From Calendula officinalis (Eukaryota; Streptophyta; Magnoliopsida; Asterales; Asteraceae), in contig OY970830.1 in assembly GCA_963853835.1 (NCBI GenBank), forward strand, positions 43,691,466-43,755,465: a stretch of DNA of 64,000 bases, given 5' to 3'. A model generated the notes under the pieces. That model was given only the letters and a program-made list of their open reading frames with translations, made no database searches and had not been told where the DNA came from. A program made the position numbers and the translations under genes. Shown in pieces: positions 13,104 to 24,400 of this stretch (position 1 is its first letter; every line of letters begins with the position of its first letter).

Positions 13104-13861
13104 GCGGCGACCAGCGGGAAGACCCGCGTCCTTTCGCGGCGCGAGCCAGTCCGACCAGTGCAATAAATTCGGGTTTATAGCCATAAATGCATATTGAAAA
13201 CCCTAGTTTCTTCCAAAGACGATTTTCGAATGCAAGGGCTGTTTTGGGTTGATTTCTTCATCAAAGCTTGGTAGATTTCACTCCTAAGTGAAGATTTAAG
13301 GTATATCTTCACTCCTTGATCCTTGTAGCTTTAGATCTATGTATTTTAATGGTTGGGTTTGAAACCCTAGTTCTTGGGGTTATGGATTATGGTGATTTAA
13401 ATGGTGTATACCTTTAATAGATGGTATATTAACGAAGGAAACAAGTGTATGATTTTGATTTGTAAGAATCTTAAGGGTTGGTTAAACCTAGGGTTGGTAA
13501 ATCACCATATTTGGGGAAAATGGATTGATGGGTGTTATCTAGAGGTAGATGAACGCATTGGTAGTAGTAATTGATGTTGATCATATTGTGATAATTGTAT
13601 TAGGCTTTTGGTGAAGCCTTGGAAAGTTGATTGGATTGAGAAACAAGAGATTGGGTGTCAAGAACACGGTTTGAGCATCATATTGCTAAGGTGAGTACGT
13701 GTGGACTTTACTGAGTACATATCCTATGAAATACATTTTATTACTTGTGTTGTGGTCTATTTGCTTATTTGTGTAGACTAGTAGTTTATAGTTAGTTATA
13801 CCGATAGTTGTATTGAACTAACTTGTATGATGATAGACGTGATAGCCGAGAGCTAGATTGA

Positions 13862-14178
13862 CATAACCATCGAGTTATGATATGGTGAGATGATGTGATG
13901 ATTCGGGGGATCCCCGGTCATGAGGTATGGAATGGGGAGCATTTGGGCGGATCCCCATCGGCCCATTCCATGATAGTAGTCTTGCTAACTGGAAGTAGTC
14001 CGGCGAGTAAGGCAGGTATTGGTAGATTGGGCGATTCCCTCTTGCCTTTACCTTGAAGCTTGTTAATGCGGGGGATCCCCGGTTAATAAGTTAATGTGGT
14101 TCTAGTTGGTTGGGGATGTCCCGACAACTAGGTATGATTGCTAGGAAAGCAAGGTATTAGAGTCACAATAGGGTGACT
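13862..14178 (+). other. Row of consecutive short hairpins in gypsy LTR1
   Basis: Successive inverted repeats: CATAAC/GTTATG (13862-13867, 13874-13879); palindrome GGGGATCCCC (13906-13915); ATGGAATGGG/CCCATTCCAT (13927-13936, 13962-13971); CTTGTTAA/TTAATAAG with one G-T pair (14059-14066, 14083-14090) around another GGGGATCCCC; CTAGTTG/CAACTAG (14102-14108, 14125-14131) around GGGGATGTCCC; TTGCT/AGCAA (14138-14142, 14148-14152); AGTCAC/GTGACT (14161-14166, 14173-14178). They lie downstream of the TATA box and so may be in the RNA. The only LTR2 change seen in an arm (C to T at the position equivalent to 13962) keeps a G-U pair. Function unknown. Confidence 0.7.
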
Positions 14179-14541
14179 AGATAGATGGGTGATTGCTTAC
14201 GTGTTTGTTGTTTGTCGTTCGGTTATTATTATTAACTTTGGGGTCTAAACCCATGTAGCTCACGAGACGTTTTTGTCTCACGTACTCCTTGTTTGTTTTG
14301 CTATGTACTCAGGTTCGGGATCGAAGGTTTAGGTACGCATGGATAGAGATGCGGGACCTAGAATAGAAGAACTCTAGATTGGATTTAGTCTTAGCTTGGT
14401 TATGATATATTTTGTAACACCTACTTTTATACTCTGATTTCATACCAAGGTTTTTGTAAATCCGAATTGAGGATGTTCTTCTATTTATAAAATGTTTTAT
14501 TTTGGCCGAATTTTGGTATTAAAATTTGAGGTGTTACAACT

Positions 14542-14553
14542 TGGTATCAGAGC
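14542..14553 (+). other. Primer-binding site, element copy A
   Basis: TGGTATCAGAGC, complementary to the 3' end of plant initiator tRNA-Met, starts 3 bp after the LTR's terminal CA. About 230 bp of leader without a gene follows before the gag ATG at 14786. Confidence 0.9.
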
Positions 14554-14785
14554 TATAGTTTAAGTGAATTAGGTTGGATGACCATCCTAGTCTTAGACTG
14601 TAGCATTAGGAATGTAAGATTCCTTGAGATCATAGGTTGACCTTGAGACTTTATATTAAGTTTAGGGTTGAACCTAGGGGACCGATGAAATTGATATGGT
14701 TTGGATATTGAGTCTTATAAGACTAATGGGTTGTACACAAGGTACTAAATGTTTAATGTCTTTCGTATAGTCTTGATTGAAAGAA

Positions 14786-17700
14786 ATGGTGAACACTCGT
14801 AGAAGTGGGAAAGCCCCGGAGAACCGGGAGGAGGAAGTACCTCCTGTTGAGAGGGTGGATGAGCAAGAAAGTCAACCATCAATGCATCGGGTTGACGAAT
14901 CGGAGGTCGGAGCTAATAGAACTCCGGTGACCATGGCGGATCTCCAAACTATTATCGACCAAATCAAAGGAACGGTGGCCGAGGAAGTGCACCGTATTAT
15001 TGGAGACCGTGTGAGGTCGGATGGAGACCGAGAATCCGAGGCTAAGTCGGATGAGAAAACCGGAGGTAGTGGCACCGGGGAAGGGAAGTCCTCCACGGGT
15101 GGCCAAAGTGATGCAAGGGCTAAGCCCGTTGTGAAAGAAGGGTGTTCGTTTAAATCCTTCATGGCATGTAAGCCAAATGTGTATACGGGTAGTTCGGACC
15201 CGAAGGTAACCATGAGATGGATCCGGGAAACCGAGAGGGTGATCGGAAGTAGCAAATGTAAGGATGTTGATATGGTGACGTATGCGTCACAATTGTTAAA
15301 AGAAGATGCCATGGTGTGGTGGGATATTGTGTATGAGACCCTCGGGAAGGAGGTGGTTGAAAGGATGTCGTGGGATGAGTTCACCACGAGATTAAAAAAG
15401 AAATTTTGTCCCGAAAGGGATTTGGAAAAGATGCACGAGAAGTTCGTGACCCTCAAAAAGGGTGATATGTCAATTGAAGAATATTCGAGGGAGTTCACGG
15501 GATTGCTCCCGTTTGTTGCTAAAACCTACTCGGATGAGAGGTTGAGGGTGGTCCGGTATGCTAGTGGGTTACCGTGGGACTACCAATTGGAAGTAAAGAG
15601 GGCGGTTTCACTTGATGAAGCTATTAGTGCCGCCCGGAGTGTCGAGGAAGTGAATGAGGCACGTGTTTCCGAGAGGGCCCATGTGGGCGAGAAGAGGAAA
15701 GCCGAAAGTGGCTCGAGTACGTTTAAGAAAGGGAAGTTCACATCGAACTTCTCTAAACAAGGGAGTGTTGGCTCGTGCAAGAAGTGCGGGAAGACTCATG
15801 CCGGCGTGTGCCGAGGGGAGTCGAAAACTTGTTATAATTGTGGGAAGCCGGGGCATATGGCCCGAGAATGCAAGTCTAAATCTTTGGCCGAGATCGAGTG
15901 TTTCTCGTGCCACGAGAAGGGGCACTATAGCAATGTGTGCCCAAAGAAGGGAACCGAGTCGATGGTGTCCACGGCTCAAAAGAAAGTGGAGCCGGCGAAG
16001 GTGAAGGGGCGGTCCTTCCAACTTACTCGGGAGGAGGCGAAGGAGGCACACGATGTGGTGTCAGGTATTCTATTCATTAACTCCTTGCCAACTCATATTT
16101 TATTTGATTCGGGTTCTAATTATTCGTTTGTGTCCTATGAGTTCGGTTGTAAATTGAATGTGCCGTCCGAGATGTTAGATGAGGTTTATGAGATAGAAGT
16201 AGCCGACGGGAAAACGTCTATGGTTGAATGTATTTATAGAAATTGTGAAATAGAAATAGACGGTAGAAAGTTTAAGGTGGATTTGTTGCCCATGGGAATT
16301 AGGGCGTTTGATGTGGTTATCGGTATGGATTGGTTGGGAATGCACCAAGCCAAGATTTTGTGTGGAAAGAAAATAGTGTCGATTAGGACACCCGAGAATG
16401 AGAAGGTGTATATGTATGGGGAGAAACGACATCACATGCCTAATGTGATTACCGCTATTAAGGCGAGGAAGAGTATATCGAAAGGTTGTGCAGCGTTTAT
16501 CGCATATGTTTTAGATGGCCGAAAAGAAAAGAAGACATTGGATAGTGTAAAAATTATTCGGGAATTCCCCGAGGTATTTCCCGATGATTTGCCCGGTTTG
16601 CCACCGGAGAGACAAGTCGAATTTAAAATTGACTTAGTGCCGGGGGCGACGCCGATTGCTCGTGCTCCATATCGTTTAGCTCCCACCGAGATGCGGGAAT
16701 TGATGACCCAATTGCAAGAAGTGTTAGATAAAGGTTTTATTCGTCCGAGTTCGTCACCGTGGGGTGCACCGGTGTTATTTGTTAAAAAGAAAGACGGTTC
16801 GATGAGAATGTGTATCGACTACCGAGAGTTGAATAAGGTAACTATTAAGAACCGTTACCCGTTGCCGAGGATTGACGACTTATTTGACCAATTGCAAGGT
16901 GCTAGTTATTTTTCAAAGATCGATTTGAGGTCGGGTTATCACCAAGTTCGGGTGAAAGAAGGCGATACCGAGAAGACGGCTTTCCGTACCCGTTATGGTC
17001 ATTATGAATTCCTAGTGATGCCGTTTGGTCTTACCAACGCACCGGCTATTTTTATGGATTTGATGAATCGAGTTTGTAAACCGTTTCTTGATAAGTTTTT
17101 GATCGTGTTTATTGACGACATTTTGATTTATTCAAAAACCGAAGAAGAACACGAAGGTCATTTGAGGCTCGTTCTAGACGTGTTGAAACGGGAGAAGTTG
17201 TATGCAAAATTTTCAAAGTGTGAATTTTGGTTGCGGGAAGTACAATTCTTAGGTCACGTGGTGACGTGTGATGGTATTAAGGTTGATCCGTCCAAGATTG
17301 AAGCGGTGTCAAATTGGGAGCCCCCGAGGACTCCTACCGAGGTTAGAAGTTTTCTTGGATTAGCCGGTTATTACCGAAGATTTATACAAGATTTCTCGAG
17401 AATCGCGATTCCACTCACGAAGTTAACGAGAAAAAGTGAGAAGTTTGTATGGGAGAAGAAGCAAGAGGAGGCGTTTAAGTTGTTAAAAGAAAAGTTATGT
17501 AACGCGCCGATCCTTACGTTACCGGATGGTATGGAAGATTTTGTGGTTTATAGTGATGCTTCGAATCAAGGGCTCGGTTGTGTGTTGATGCAAAGAGGAA
17601 AGGTGATCGCGTATGCCTCGCGACAATTGAAGAATGCGGAATTAAGGTACACGACACACGACTTGGAATTGGCGGCGATTATTTTTGCCTTGAAGTTGTG

Positions 17701-19396
17701 GAGGCATTATTTGTATGTCACTCGGTGTACATTGTACACGGATCATAAGAGTTTGCAATATGTGTTTACTCAAAAAGACCTTAATATGCGACAAAGAAGG
17801 TGGATCGAGTTGATTGCCGATTATGATTGTGAGATTGTGTATCATGCGGGGAAGGCGAATGTGGTGGCCGATGCCTTAAGTCGAAAGGTTTATGAAAATC
17901 CGAACCGAGGAATTTTATCACGTATAGAAGTTGTCTCGAGTATCATCGAAAGAATCAAGAATGCCCAACGAGAGGTTATGGAAAAAGACGAGTTAAGACA
18001 AGAACGGTTAGGTAAAAACCAACATTTTCTTGAAAATGCACAAGGATTGAAGACCGTAGGCGGTCGTATTTGGGTTCCTAAGTTCGGTGGTATCCGAAAA
18101 GAGTTGTTGTATGATGTGCACAAGTCGAAGTATTCGATTCACCCGGGAAGTACAAAGATGTATCAAGATATGAAACAGGTTTATTGGTGGCCCGGAATGA
18201 AGACGAGAGTGGCCAAGTATATCTCTAAGTGTGCCACGTGTGCACAAGTGAAAGCCGAGCATCAAGTACCGTATGGGGTAGCTCAATCATTAATTGTACC
18301 GGCCGGGAAGTGGGAAGATATAACTATGGATTTCATAGTAGGTTTACCGAAGACGAGTAGAGGTCACGATGCCATTTGGGTCATAGTTGACCGGTTGACC
18401 AAAAGTGCGTTATTTTTAGCAATTCGGGAAACATTGCCACTTGAGAAATTGGCTAAGTTGTATGTGGATGAGGTGGTTCGACTCCACAGGGTTCCGTTAT
18501 CGATTGTGTCCGATAGGGACGGGAGGTTTACCTCGAGATTTTGGCGATCTTTACAAGAAGAATTGGGTACAAAGTTGCGGTTGAGCACGGCTTATCACCC
18601 GCAAACCGACGGTAAAAGTGAAAGAACAATTCAAACGGTTGAAGATATGTTGAGATCGTGTGTGTTAGACTTCGGTGGTAAATGGGATGAACATTTACCG
18701 TTAGTCGAGTTCTCGTATAATAATAGTTATCACTCGACTATCAAGATGCCGCCTTATGAGGCGTTGTATGGTAGAAAATGTAGAACTCCATCTTGTTGGT
18801 TGGAAGTGGGAGAGACGAAACTCACGGGTCCCGAGATCGTGAGAGTGACAAATGAAAAGATTGGTATTATTCAAAACAACATGAAAGTCGCCCAAGATAG
18901 ACAACGAAGTTATGCGGGTTTAAAGAAAAGACCATACGACTTGGATGTCGGTGATATGGTGATGTTGAAAGTGTCACCTTGGAAAGGTGTGATGCGGTTT
19001 GGTAAAAAGGGAAAGTTAAGTCCAAGGTATGTTGGACCGTTTAAAATATTGAAACGGGTCGGGCTTCAAGCTTTTAAGTTGGAACTTCCACCCGAACTTC
19101 AAGGTGTGCAAGACACCTTTCACGTGAGTTATTTGAAGAAGTTTATCGGGGAAGTTGAGAATATTATTCCATTGCAAGAGTTGCGGGTTGACGGCCCGAA
19201 TCGGTTGATTGAAGAGCCTGAAGCTATATTAGAGACGAAAACAAAGAAGCTTCGGAATAAGGAGATCGAGTTGGTATTGGTCAAGTGGAAGCATTCACTT
19301 GGGCCGAATTTGACTTGGGAAGTCAAAGACGAGATTCGGAAGAGGTACCCGGATTTCGTGAACTATGATGAGATTCCGAGGACGGAATCTTCTTAA
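14786..19396 (+). CDS. Gag-pol polyprotein of gypsy chromovirus, copy A
   Basis: A single open frame of 1,536 aa. I chose the ATG of MVNTRRSGK; an upstream in-frame TTG at 14777 is less likely. Order seen: gag with a capsid-like segment (about residues 110-270); zinc knuckles including CYNCGKPGHMAREC (from about 349) and CFSCHEKGHYSNVC; protease DSG near 441; reverse transcriptase with FIDD near 776-779; RNase H with YSDAS near 924 and later acidic residues; integrase with HHCC zinc region and catalytic D1182, D1243, E1279 (D-E spacing of 35 intervening residues); GPF-type segment; C-terminal chromodomain-like region from about 1476. It would yield the virus-like particle and the reverse transcription and integration enzymes. 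All key motifs are intact and there is no frameshift, so it could be active. Gag and pol share one frame, as is common in chromoviruses. Confidence 0.95.
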   Translation: MVNTRRSGKAPENREEEVPPVERVDEQESQPSMHRVDESEVGANRTPVTMADLQTIIDQIKGTVAEEVHRIIGDRVRSDGDRESEAKSDEKTGGSGTGEGKSSTGGQSDARAKPVVKEGCSFKSFMACKPNVYTGSSDPKVTMRWIRETERVIGSSKCKDVDMVTYASQLLKEDAMVWWDIVYETLGKEVVERMSWDEFTTRLKKKFCPERDLEKMHEKFVTLKKGDMSIEEYSREFTGLLPFVAKTYSDERLRVVRYASGLPWDYQLEVKRAVSLDEAISAARSVEEVNEARVSERAHVGEKRKAESGSSTFKKGKFTSNFSKQGSVGSCKKCGKTHAGVCRGESKTCYNCGKPGHMARECKSKSLAEIECFSCHEKGHYSNVCPKKGTESMVSTAQKKVEPAKVKGRSFQLTREEAKEAHDVVSGILFINSLPTHILFDSGSNYSFVSYEFGCKLNVPSEMLDEVYEIEVADGKTSMVECIYRNCEIEIDGRKFKVDLLPMGIRAFDVVIGMDWLGMHQAKILCGKKIVSIRTPENEKVYMYGEKRHHMPNVITAIKARKSISKGCAAFIAYVLDGRKEKKTLDSVKIIREFPEVFPDDLPGLPPERQVEFKIDLVPGATPIARAPYRLAPTEMRELMTQLQEVLDKGFIRPSSSPWGAPVLFVKKKDGSMRMCIDYRELNKVTIKNRYPLPRIDDLFDQLQGASYFSKIDLRSGYHQVRVKEGDTEKTAFRTRYGHYEFLVMPFGLTNAPAIFMDLMNRVCKPFLDKFLIVFIDDILIYSKTEEEHEGHLRLVLDVLKREKLYAKFSKCEFWLREVQFLGHVVTCDGIKVDPSKIEAVSNWEPPRTPTEVRSFLGLAGYYRRFIQDFSRIAIPLTKLTRKSEKFVWEKKQEEAFKLLKEKLCNAPILTLPDGMEDFVVYSDASNQGLGCVLMQRGKVIAYASRQLKNAELRYTTHDLELAAIIFALKLWRHYLYVTRCTLYTDHKSLQYVFTQKDLNMRQRRWIELIADYDCEIVYHAGKANVVADALSRKVYENPNRGILSRIEVVSSIIERIKNAQREVMEKDELRQERLGKNQHFLENAQGLKTVGGRIWVPKFGGIRKELLYDVHKSKYSIHPGSTKMYQDMKQVYWWPGMKTRVAKYISKCATCAQVKAEHQVPYGVAQSLIVPAGKWEDITMDFIVGLPKTSRGHDAIWVIVDRLTKSALFLAIRETLPLEKLAKLYVDEVVRLHRVPLSIVSDRDGRFTSRFWRSLQEELGTKLRLSTAYHPQTDGKSERTIQTVEDMLRSCVLDFGGKWDEHLPLVEFSYNNSYHSTIKMPPYEALYGRKCRTPSCWLEVGETKLTGPEIVRVTNEKIGIIQNNMKVAQDRQRSYAGLKKRPYDLDVGDMVMLKVSPWKGVMRFGKKGKLSPRYVGPFKILKRVGLQAFKLELPPELQGVQDTFHVSYLKKFIGEVENIIPLQELRVDGPNRLIEEPEAILETKTKKLRNKEIELVLVKWKHSLGPNLTWEVKDEIRKRYPDFVNYDEIPRTESS

Positions 19397-19400
19397 GGGG
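19395..19400 (+). other. Polypurine tract, copy A
   Basis: AAGGGG, followed by purine-rich TAGATAG, just upstream of LTR2 at 19409. It would prime plus-strand DNA synthesis. Its first two bases are part of the gag-pol stop codon TAA (19394-19396). Confidence 0.7.
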
Positions 19401-19408
19401 TAGATAGT

Positions 19409-21180
19409 TGTAACGACCCGAAATTTGTAAATAAATAAAATATGTAAAAATATGATAATTATGGATAAATCATATAAAACACGTAGGAATTGGTTTCGTG
19501 TCGTTTGGAGTCCGTATGAGAAAGTTATGGACGAAACCGTGTTGAAACCTAGACCGAAAAGTGCAGCCCTGCTGCACAGGTAGGCTCGCGGCGCGAGCCA
19601 GGCGCGAGCGAAACGCGAGGTTGAGCAGAGGGACCAGAGCTGAAACGCGAGAAGGTCGCGTTGACTTCGCGTTGACTTCGCGACGCGATCTCGACGCGAG
19701 CTGGGCGCGAAGTCTGGTATAAAGCGGCGACCAGCGGGAAGACCCGCGTCCTTTCGCGGCGCGAGCTCGGCGCGAGCTCGGCGCGAGCCAGTCCGACCAG
19801 TGCAATAAATTCGGGTTTATAGCCATAAATGCATATTGAAAACCCTAGTTTCTTCCAAAGACGATTTTCGAGTGCAAGGGCTGTTTTGGGTTGATTTCTT
19901 CATCAAAGCTTGGTAGATTTCACTCCTAAGTGAAGATTTAAGGTATATCTTCACTCCTTGATCCTTGTAGCTTTAGATCTATGTATTTTAATGGTTGGGT
20001 TTGAAACCCTAGTTCTTGGGGTTATGGATTATGGTGATTTAAATGGTGTATACCTTTAATAGATGGTATATTAACGAAGGAAACAAGTGTATGATTATGA
20101 TTTGTAAGAATCTTAAGGGTTGGTTAAACCTAGGGTTGGTAAATCACCATATTTGGGGAAAATGGATTGATGGGTGTTATCTAGAGGTAGATGAACGCAT
20201 TGGTAGTAGTAATTGATGTTGATCATATTGTGATAATTGTATTAGGCTTTTGGTGAAGCCTTGGAAAGTTGATTGGATTGAGAAACAAGAGATTGGGTGT
20301 CAAGAACACGGTTTGAGCATCATATTGCTAAGGTGAGTACGTGTGGACTTTACTGAGTACATAGCCTATGAAATACATTTTATTACTTGTGTTGTGGTCT
20401 ATTTGCTTATTTGTGTAGACTAGTAGTTTATAGTTAGTTATACCGATAGTTGTATTGAACTAACTTGTATGATGATAGACGTGATAGCCGAGAGCTAGAT
20501 TGACATAACCATCGAGTTATGATATGGTGAGATGATGTGATGATTCGGGGGATCCCCGGTCATGAGGTATGGAATGGGGAGCATTTGGGCGGATCCCCAT
20601 CGGTCCATTCCATGATAGTAGTCTTGCTAACTGGAAGTAGTCCGGCGAGTAAGGCAGGTATTGGTAGATTGGGCGATTCCCTCTTGCCTTTACCTTGAAG
20701 CTTGTTAATGCGGGGGATCCCCGGTTAATAAGTTAATGTGGTTCTAGTTGGTTGGGGATGTCCCGACAACTAGGTATGATTGCTAGGAAAGCAAGGTATT
20801 AGAGTCACAATAGGGTGACTAGATAGATGGGTGATTGCTTACGTGTTTGTTGTTTGTCGTTCGGTTATTATTATTAACTTTGGGGTCTAAACCCATGTAG
20901 CTCACGAGACGTTTTTGTCTCACGTACTCCTTGTTTGTTTTGCTATGTACTCAGGTTCGGGATCGAAGGTTTAGGTACGCATGGATAGAGATGCGGGACC
21001 TAGAATAGAAGAACTCTAGATTGGATTTAGTCTTAGCTTGGTTATGATATATTTTGTAACACCTACTTTTATACTCTGATTTCATACCAAGGTTTTTGTA
21101 AATCCGAATTGAGGATGTTCTTCTATTTATAAAATGTTTTATTTTGGCCGAATTTTGGTATTAAAATTTGAGGTGTTACA
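19409..21180 (+). repeat. Gypsy LTR2 (shared middle LTR, 1,772 bp)
   Basis: TGTAAC...GTTACA, bounded by the copy A polypurine tract on the left and the copy B PBS on the right, so it serves as 3' LTR of one copy and 5' LTR of the next. It is 22 bp longer than LTR1 because the unit GCGAGCTCGGC is present as two extra tandem copies after the TATA box (near 19760-19785). TATAAA lies at 19718-19723. Confidence 0.95.
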
Positions 21181-21183
21181 ACT

Positions 21184-21195
21184 TGGTATCAGAGC
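21184..21195 (+). other. Primer-binding site, element copy B
   Basis: TGGTATCAGAGC immediately after LTR2, identical to the site in copy A. Confidence 0.9.
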
Positions 21196-21427
21196 TATAG
21201 TTTAAGTGAATTAGGTTGGATGACCATCCTAGTCTTAGACTGTAGCATTAGGAATGTAAGATTCCTTGAGATCATAGGTTGACCTTGAGACTTTATATTA
21301 AGTTTAGGGTTGAACCTAGGGGACCGATGAAATTGATATGGTTTGGATATTGAGTCTTATAAGACTAATGGGTTGTACACAAGGTACTAAATGTTTAATG
21401 TCTTTCGTATAGTCTTGATTGAAAGAA

Positions 21428-24400
21428 ATGGTGAACACTCGTAGAAGTGGGAAAGCCCCGGAGAACCGGGAGGAGGAAGTACCTCCTGTTGAGAGGGTGG
21501 ATGAGCAAGAAAGTCAACCATCAATGCATCGGGTTGACGAATCGGAGGTCGGAGCTAATAGAACTCCGGTGACCATGGCGGATCTCCAAACTATTATCGA
21601 CCAAATCAAAGGAACGGTGGCCGAGGAAGTGCACCGTATTATTGGAGACCGTGTGAGGTCGGATGGAGACCGAGAATCCGAGGCTAAGTCGGATGAGAAA
21701 ACCGGAGGTAGTGGCACCGGGGAAGGGAAGTCCTCCACGGGTGGCCAAAGTGATGCAAGGGCTAAGCCCGTTGTGAAAGAAGGGTGTTCGTTTAAATCCT
21801 TCATGGCATGTAAGCCAAATGTGTATACGGGTAGTTCGGACCCGAAGGTAACCATGAGATGGATCCGGGAAACCGAGAGGGTGATCGGAAGTAGCAAATG
21901 TAAGGATGTTGATATGGTGACGTATGCGTCACAATTGTTAAAAGAAGATGCCATGGTGTGGTGGGATATTGTGTATGAGACCCTCGGGAAGGAGGTGGTT
22001 GAAAGGATGTCGTGGGATGAGTTCACCACGAGATTAAAAAAGAAATTTTGTCCCGAAAGGGATTTGGAAAAGATGCACGAGAAGTTCGTGACCCTCAAAA
22101 AGGGTGATATGTCAATTGAAGAATATTCGAGGGAGTTCACGGGATTGCTCCCGTTTGTTGCTAAAACCTACTCGGATGAGAGGTTGAGGGTGGTCCGGTA
22201 TGCTAGTGGGTTACCGTGGGACTACCAATTGGAAGTAAAGAGGGCGGTTTCACTTGATGAAGCTATTAGTGCCGCCCGGAGTGTCGAGGAAGTGAATGAG
22301 GCACGTGTTGCTGAGAGGGCCCATGTGGGCGAGAAGAGGAAAGCCGAAAGTGGCTCGAGTACGTTTAAGAAAGGGAAGTTCACATCGAACTTCTCTAAAC
22401 AAGGGAGTGTTGGCTCGTGCAAGAAGTGCGGGAAGACTCATGCCGGCGTGTGCCGAGGGGAGTCGAAAACTTGTTATAATTGTGGGAAGCCGGGGCATAT
22501 GGCCCGAGAATGCAAGTCTAAATCTTTGGCCGAGATCGAGTGTTTCTCGTGCCACGAGAAGGGGCACTATAGCAATGTGTGCCCAAAGAAGGGAACCGAG
22601 TCGATGGTGTCCACGGCTCAAAAGAAAGTGGAGCCGGCGAAGGTGAAGGGGCGGTCCTTCCAACTTACTCGGGAGGAGGCGAAGGAGGCACACGATGTGG
22701 TGTCAGGTATTCTATTCATTAACTCCTTGCCAACTCATATTTTATTTGATTCGGGTTCTAATTATTCGTTTGTGTCCTATGAGTTCGGTTGTAAATTGAA
22801 TGTGCCGTCCGAGATGTTAGATGAGGTTTATGAGATAGAAGTAGCCGACGGGAAAACGTCTATGGTTGAATGTATTTATAGAAATTGTGAAATAGAAATA
22901 GACGGTAGAAAGTTTAAGGTGGATTTGTTGCCCATGGGAATTAGGGCGTTTGATGTGGTTATCGGTATGGATTGGTTGGGAATGCACCAAGCCAAGATTT
23001 TGTGTGGAAAGAAAATAGTGTCGATTAGGACACCCGAGAATGAGAAGGTGTATGTGTATGGGGAGAAACGACATCACATGCCTAATGTGATTACCGCTAT
23101 TAAGGCGGGGAAGAGTATATCGAAAGGTTGTGCAGCGTTTATCGCATATGTTTTAGATGGCCGAAAAGAAAAGAAGACATTGGATAGTGTAAAAATTATT
23201 CGGGAATTCCCCGAGGTATTTCCCGATGATTTGCCCGGTTTGCCACCGGAGAGACAAGTCGAATTTAAAATTGACTTAGTGCCGGGGGCGACGCCGATTG
23301 CTCGTGCTGCATATCGTTTAGCTCCCACCGAGATGCGGGAATTGATGACCCAATTGCAAGAAGTGTTAGATAAAGGTTTTATTCGTCCGAGTTCGTCACC
23401 GTGGGGTGCACCGGTGTTATTTGTTAAAAAGAAAGACGGTTCGATGAGAATGTGTATCGACTACCGAGAGTTGAATAAGGTAACTATTAAGAACCGTTAC
23501 CCGTTGCCGAGGATTGACGACTTATTTGACCAATTGCAAGGTGCTAGTTATTTTTCAAAGATCGATTTGAGGTCGGGTTATCACCAAGTTCGGGTGAAAG
23601 AAGGCGATACCGAGAAGACGGCTTTCCGTACCCGTTATGGTCATTATGAATTCCTAGTGATGCCGTTTGGTCTTACCAACGCACCGGCTATTTTTATGGA
23701 TTTGATGAATCGAGTTTGTAAACCGTTTCTTGATAAGTTTTTGATCGTGTTTATTGACGACATTTTGATTTATTCAAAAACCGAAGAAGAACACGAAGGT
23801 CATTTGAGGCTCGTTCTAGACGTGTTGAAACGGGAGAAGTTGTATGCAAAATTTTCAAAGTGTGAATTTTGGTTGCGGGAAGTACAATTCTTAGGTCACG
23901 TGGTGACGTGTGATGGTATTAAGGTTGATCCGTCCAAGATTGAAGCGGTGTCAAATTGGGAGCCCCCGAGGACTCCTACCGAGGTTAGAAGTTTTCTTGG
24001 ATTAGCCGGTTATTACCGAAGATTTATACAAGATTTCTCGAGAATCGCGATTCCACTCACGAAGTTAACGAGAAAAAGTGAGAAGTTTGTATGGGAGAAG
24101 AAGCAAGAGGAGGCGTTTAAGTTGTTAAAAGAAAAGTTATGTAACGCGCCGATCCTTACGTTACTGGATGGTATGGAAGATTTTGTGGTTTATAGTGATG
24201 CTTCGAATCAAGGGCTCGGTTGTGTGTTGATGCAAAGAGGAAAGGTGATCGCGCATGCCTCGCGACAATTGAAGAATGCGGAATTAAGGTACACGACACA
24301 CGACTTGGAATTGGCGGCGATTATTTTTGCCTTGAAGTTGTGGAGGCATTATTTGTATGGCACTCGGTGTACATTGTACACGGATCATAAGAGTTTGCAA

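Larger units (their letters stand above)
12789..14538 (+). repeat. Gypsy LTR1 (complete, 1,750 bp)
   Basis: Begins TGTAAC and ends GTTACA, a 6-bp terminal inverted repeat with the canonical TG...CA. It lies between the heptamer array and the PBS. The first 350 bp include a CpG-rich stretch (about 12965-13150) with repeated CGCGAG motifs and a TATA box. By eye it differs from LTR2 by about four substitutions and a 22-bp gap, so the insertion is young. A row of short hairpins lies at 13862-14178. Confidence 0.95.

Noticed and set aside
12561..13184. Minus-strand frame starting MAINPNLLHWSDW at the array/LTR border
   Set aside because: It is antisense to LTR1 and runs on into heptamer sequence; the same start recurs in LTR2, showing it is LTR sequence.
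14872..19326. Antisense and alternative frames inside gag-pol (such as 14872-15498 and 15654-16004)
   Set aside because: Shadows of the long gag-pol frame, repeated identically in copy B, without recognisable domains.
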